DNA from: Diplosphaera chodatii
Lineage: Eukaryota > Chlorophyta > Trebouxiophyceae > Prasiolales > Stichococcaceae
DNA length: 64,000 nt
Direction of reading: 5' to 3'
NCBI GenBank assembly: GCA_032358165.1
Contig: JAALGY010000013.1
Location: 248,001-312,000 of the forward strand
Shown here: positions 59,137-64,000 of the stretch, piece by piece
Layout: each line of letters opens with the position of its first letter
Position numbering within the stretch: the stretch's first letter is position 1
Translations under genes and position numbers: made by a program
The notes under the pieces: generated by a model
What the model saw: the letters and a program-made list of their open reading frames with translations, nothing else
What the model was told of the DNA's origin: nothing
Database searches by the model: none

Positions 59137-62100
59137 ATGGGTCTGCTCGCCCCAATGGACCCACACTGCTGGCAGGCCAAGCTCAGTGCCTGCGCCTGGG
59201 CGTGGGCGCGCTTCAGCTTCTGGCCCGTCTTCCTGGTCCACGAGCTTGTCATCCTGCCGCGCAGGTCTGATTGCTGCCTACACTGCAGCCTAAAGGGCTG
59301 ATGCAGTTGCACTGCACGCATGTACACAGCCTGTGAATGCCTGGAACAACTCTGTGATGTGTGCAACGACTTACAGGATAGTGATCGACGAGCCTGCATG
59401 GGAGCAGGACGCATCTGCTGCAACACAGAAGTCACATGCCGCCGTGTCGGGCCTCCCGCTGCTGCAGTCGCACTTTCAGTCCGCAATTGATACGGTGCTT
59501 GAGCCCAGCGGCAACATCATACTCAGGTCAGCCTGCGCTGCTTGAACATGATATGGTGTGGCATCATCTGCACGCTGATGGAAGTCGCATGTGCAGACGG
59601 CATTCACGGCATGTCACTCGACTATATACGTGAGCTAGCACAGAAACATGACTGCCACCGCAGGCGCTTTGAGCACTCCTGGCGCCGCTCGTGGCTGCTG
59701 CTGTGGAACTCGGTGGTGTTCTACGCGGCCGTTGCGGCACTGGAGTTCTTCGGCCTGGACGCCCTGGTGGCGGCCTTCAAACCCGAGATCACCCGCGCAT
59801 TTTCTGCGGTAGCAGGTGGTGGCAGGACCACATTGCTGTCTGACTTTCTGGCTTCATGCACAGTGAGCCGTCAGCTTGTGCCACGTGGACATTCCTGCCA
59901 CGCCAACCTGATGTGCACATCGCAGCATCCTTGACTGCCGTCACATCTCCACAATGCAGGGCTCTTCTGGCGGAGGGCGCCAGTCGCACCAGGCACCCCT
60001 GTGTCGATCATCAACCTTGCAGACCCGCGGTTCTCGTTGCCATACGATGCTGCGGCCTTCCCATTCAGCACCAGCACATCTAGCAAATCCAGCAACGGCA
60101 CCAGCAACCAGCCCGATGGCAGTGGCGACGGCCATCCCAAGCACCACTGCCGCACAACAAACGGCAACGTGGCTGCCGACGGTGCTCACAGCCGCACAGC
60201 CAATGGCACCCCCAATGGCGGCAGCCACAGAGCAGCCGGAGCTGGCGGCTTTTCGGCTCTTGGCTCGCCGCTGCACGGGCAGCTCGTCAGCGACTGCAGC
60301 GTCTCCCTTGGTGACGCGCACCTGCTCAGCATGTGCGCCAAGCTGGTATACGAGGAGCCAGCCCGTATCCGCGCAGTCGCCCACATGTGAGCCCAGGCAA
60401 TTGTCTCCTGGATCGAGCGCCTGGTGCTGAAGTGCTATGCGAATGTCATGCTCCAGGTGCTCATGGCATCACTGGCAGCAATTCGACGCAACCTGCCCTG
60501 GCATCATAGCAGCTGCCAGCGGCTTGTGCAGCCATGCCGCCTCCGCTTGGCAAGGGCAGACCAGCGATACAGTTCCTGTCTCTGGTCTGCCGTCAGGTGG
60601 GGCGTGCAGTTCCGGGCCTGGCGCTGCGTGCCGTCGCATGCTGCCGGCGCCTGCGGGTATGTGCCTGACGTCATCTGGATGGCGCTGACGACGCCGAAGG
60701 CGGTCATCGTCGCCTTCCGGGGCGCGGACCCCTTCACTCAGGTACCGTCCTGGGTCCTAGACCAAAGCAAGGCCACGCCCCGGCTGCTGTACTTTGCTTG
60801 CGATGGCATATGGCTTTCAGGCCGGTAGAGGACCGAAGCTTACAGAAACGAGATGTGGCCCGACGTTCAGACAGTGCGCATGCAGGTCAGCAGGCGAGCG
60901 GATGTGCCAACGATGCTGGCGCAGCGGCCAGGCATGGGTGGCGTGCTCCTGGGTTTCTACAGGTAGACGGCAAGTTCCTCTGATCATTGCTGCGCATCAA
61001 GACACACAGCGTCGCAGCTGCCTGTGGTTGGTGCTGGTCACGCCTGTCTGAAGTTTCATGCTTGCTGCATTGCTGGTGCAGGGCATTCTTTCACCAGTGC
61101 GATCCTGGCAATGCACCAGCCACGCTGAACAGCTCGCCGTCAGGCAAGTGCAGCCCTGAAGTCTCGCCTGTGTTGAACTGCTGACCATCTTGACATGATT
61201 GCAGACAAGGCCTTTGCCTACCATGTGAGCAACTTTGGCCCTGCCGTCCATATAAACATGCCAACACCGAGCTTGACATCAATGTATTGTTTGCAGGGGC
61301 ACTGGCGGCAGCAGCTGCTTCTGGCATCCCACGCTGCGAGTACAATGTGCTGGAGCGGAAGCTGCAGGGTCTCATGACCGACGGCAGGAATCTGTACCTG
61401 ACAGGCCACAGCATCGGCGCGGGCCTCACCGCAATCTTCGCTCAGGCGCTGCATGCGAGGTGTGCCTCAGCAGCCAGCCTTCATGGTCCAGTTCAGCCTG
61501 AGCACATCATCTTGTCTTTACGCCTTGGACCTCCAAACCGACCCACGACTGCAGCAGTGCCTATGTATCCATGTGTCTGCCATGCATGCGGGCTGTACAT
61601 AGGGGCAGAGGCTGTGACCCCTGGACCTGCCTGTCAGCCAGACAGGCAAATGGATCACAGAGGTGAATACTGTATGCGTGCAGAGGCTCTCCGCTGGCGA
61701 CCAGGGTTGGCGGCATCGTCACTTTTGGGCAGCCACGGTGGGGCGACGCTGTGGCAGCACAGCTGTTCGAAGAGCACTTTGGCGACCGCTGCCTGCGCAT
61801 CACACATGCCAGTGACATGGTAAGCCGAGTGCTGGCAGAGTGGTCTGGTGCTTGACTGTGCTAGGAGCACCCTGCTGACTCGTCAGGTCGTACCCCGCAA
61901 CAGGTGCAGGTGCACTTGTTTGCTGTTACTCCGTGACACTTTGCACATACTGCGGGGTACTCTTGTGCAGATTCCGGAGATCCCGACAGCATATGTGGGT
62001 TACCAGCATGCGGGGCCCTGGGTGCACATTACATCGGAGGCCCTGGGGCCTGAGGGCGCCGCTCGCCTCATCTCAGGTCAGCTGTCGGCTGCAAGACTGC

Positions 62101-62690
62101 TCAAGGGGTTGCTTCAGCAACACACTAGAATCTTTCACACAGTGCACACAGAGGTGTCGAGACGAACTCAATGCTGTTCCATGACTGATAGCATGTCTGC
62201 CACAGAGACTGAACAACCGGAGGCGCTTGCGGCGGCTGTTGCAGCGGAGGATGTTTCGTCTTTGCTGCTGGCGCTGAAACGTCTGGCAACTGCCGTACAT
62301 AAGGTACAGATGCAGAAAGCAAGCGAGGTCGTGCTCGAGCTGCGCGTTATCAGTCAGCCCATTGTTTCTGAGGTGCCTGGGCCATCTGCATGCTGATGCT
62401 AGTTGTGCAGCTACCTTCTGCCGCATGGCATCCAGGATCCTGTACCGAAGTGTCGAGCACAGTAGCAGATGTCAGCTGTCCCGCAGTTCCAGCATCTCGT
62501 CATCGTCGTATCGCAGTGAAGTTGCACCTGACCAAAGCCTGCAACATGCTGGCTTCAGGCCGACTGCCCGCTGGTCGCCTGCCGTGCTGGCACGCTGCTG
62601 CTGCCGGGCATTGGGGACCACTTCCCATGGGACTACGAGACAGCATTGCGGGACGCGCTGCTGCAGGGCGCGCAACATCAGGAGCAGTGA
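59137..62690 (+). CDS. class 3 (triacylglycerol-type) lipase with membrane segment
   Basis: Recognised exons: 59137-59264, 59377-59526, 59664-59815, 59960-60386, 60597-60741, 60829-60962, 61297-61459, 61684-61819, 61885-61901, 61975-~62076 and 62559-62690 (stop TGA). The lipase-3 core is clear: KAVIVAFRGADPFTQ (strand before the oxyanion site), MGGVLLGFYR, the nucleophile elbow LYLTGHSIGAGLTAIFAQAL with Ser, GGIVTFGQPRWGD, VVPRN, and the catalytic His in PGIGDHFPWDYETAL near the C terminus. A membrane helix precedes it (SWLLLWNSVVFYAAVAALEF). A Ser/Gly/Asn-rich loop fills exon 4. Such enzymes release fatty acids from membrane or storage lipids. Short exons between 60,963 and 61,296 and one junction near 61,901-61,975 were not resolved in phase. 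Confidence 0.8.
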
Positions 62691-64000
62691 TGCCATTCGG
62701 GACCACAAGCAGTTGTCAGCTAAACATACTGCCTACAGCGTCGCTTCAGCACGCAGCTTTGCGCTAGGAGCAACAGTAGAGGAACCAGCTGCCAGCGGTG
62801 GTACAAGAGGGTTTTGAGCCCTCCCTCAGGTCTGAGCACATTACAGATTATATGCTGCGCACTGCGCATGGCATTCGACAGCGGGTCAAAATGGGATGGC
62901 ATGTGTGGGAGTCGATGCCACATCAGGACGCTGCACAGTTGCAGAGACTTAACTCCCATGTCGAAGAACTTGGAATGTATCACAATCGGGTCTGGCTCTG
63001 CACACTGTTCCCCTGTCAGATTTCTGTCTTCCAGTACTATTCAGTTGTTGGTCGGGTCAGCTTAGGAACATTTGGGTGCGCCACTCCGCACTTCAGTGCT
63101 TATCGATCAAATGCGAATCAGGTTGTGCATTCGCTTGATGTCGTATCAGCTTCTCAGGTGCTTTGGGTCTGCGGCTGCATCTGCAATCTTTGTCGTTATG
63201 AGGCTTGCTCACTTACTGTAGATCACGAACTGTGTGTAACAATGATGGACTGTCTAGATCTGGCGGCGGCTGTCGTGGCATGGAACCCAGCACCTTGCTA
63301 TGTGTACACCTGTACAGGCCCGCAAATCGCATATACGCTACACGTTCAAGCAGCTGCCGATAGCCAGCATCATGACTGGCAGCTTGGCATGCAATACATG
63401 GCTATATGCACCAAACACGTGCACACGCGTGCAGGGATCTTAGCTGACGTCAGCAACAATCAGCAAGACACATCCCAGAAATCTCAGGGCAGTCTGAGCT
63501 GCAACAGGCGAGTGGTGTATAGGAAGACTCTGCGATAGCTCAATCTGGGCCCTTGTTGCTAGTCACTCATGCACTCCTACAGGGCTACTGTTAACATGCA
63601 TGCAACACAAGATGTTCAGCTGCGAACCTTTCAGACCAACTTGTCTGATCGCGCCCGACAGCCTTGTTGATCGTTAATGCTTGCGTGCTCCGTGCAAGAC
63701 TGCATGCGTGCATCATGCAATAGAAGCCTGCCAAGAGCAGCTGCTCATGCAGGCCATCGCACTTTGAGACACCAGCCGAAGTTGCTCGCGCGAGGCACGG
63801 CGGCTCACGCATTTCATGTCTGGCAACGTATTGCAAAGCAGCGGCGCGCACATTCCATGTCGTTCGCGTCCATGTGAGCACACCATGGCCGTGGCTCTGC
63901 TGTCTGCACGCATGCGCCCAGCACCGCGTGGCAGTGCAGCATACATTGGCGGCAGCAGGTTGCCTCGGACAGCTTTGGTCGTTCACCTCAGCAACCTCAC
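62691..64000. other. right end, no gene recognised
   Basis: 1.3 kb after the lipase stop. A 246-codon plus-strand open frame (62798-63538) has no typical start and no recognisable domain; its Cys/His-rich translation looks non-coding. Nothing else is supported. Confidence 0.4.

Noticed and set aside
62798..63538. 246-codon open frame on the plus strand
   Set aside because: It opens with a non-ATG codon, is rich in Cys, His and Trp without pattern, shows no domain, and lies just after the lipase stop in AT-richer sequence.
1..64000. CRISPR arrays, bacterial operons, Shine-Dalgarno sites, rRNA or tRNA genes
   Set aside because: No regularly spaced direct repeats with unique spacers, no polycistronic layout, and no rRNA or tRNA sequence recognised by eye; tRNA absence was not tested with a covariance model.

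Overview
The window is nuclear DNA from a eukaryote, most likely a chlorophyte green alga. Genes are split into many short exons with GT...TGCAG introns. Coding exons are GC-rich and full of Ala, Gln and Pro homopolymers. The gene content fits: Pro-rich cell-wall glycoproteins, an EDR1/CTR1-like Raf-type kinase, a plant-type ATP-dependent PEP carboxykinase, a proton-pump-interactor-like protein and a YABBY-like zinc finger. I cannot assign genus or species. Exon models were built by hand from splice sites and reading-frame phase. Where I quote a protein length, the exon lengths sum to a multiple of three.

Layout from left to right. 0.9-2.2 kb (+): 3' part of a small membrane-protein gene. 3.4-11.1 kb (+): a 1,776-residue SBP2-like (SECIS-binding, L7Ae-fold) protein that also carries two zinc fingers. 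11.9-18.3 kb (+): two tandem secreted Pro-rich glycoprotein genes. 18.9-20.9 kb (-): dienelactone-hydrolase-family gene with an apparent 1-nt frameshift. 21.4-24.7 kb (+): poly-Gln protein with an N-terminal YABBY-like zinc finger. 25.3-33.7 kb (-): EDR1-like MAPKKK with two GC-AG introns. 34.5-35.4 kb (+): organellar ribosomal protein bL32. 35.9-42.0 kb (+): proton-pump-interactor-like coiled-coil protein with a C-terminal membrane anchor. 42.8-43.9 kb (+) and 44.6-47.4 kb (-): two convergent genes of unknown function. 47.9-49.7 kb (-): SWIM-finger protein derived from a MULE-type transposase. 50.3-52.3 kb (-): intronless PEP carboxykinase. 52.5-58.9 kb: a 6.4-kb element with ~690-bp terminal inverted repeats and a 7-bp target duplication; its right arm is split by a second ~1-kb insertion. 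59.1-62.7 kb (+): class 3 lipase with a membrane segment. The last 1.3 kb shows no gene.

The genes do not form one pathway. The best leads are the SBP2-like protein, which implies selenoprotein synthesis, the YABBY-like finger in an alga, and the nested mobile element beside a transposase-derived gene.
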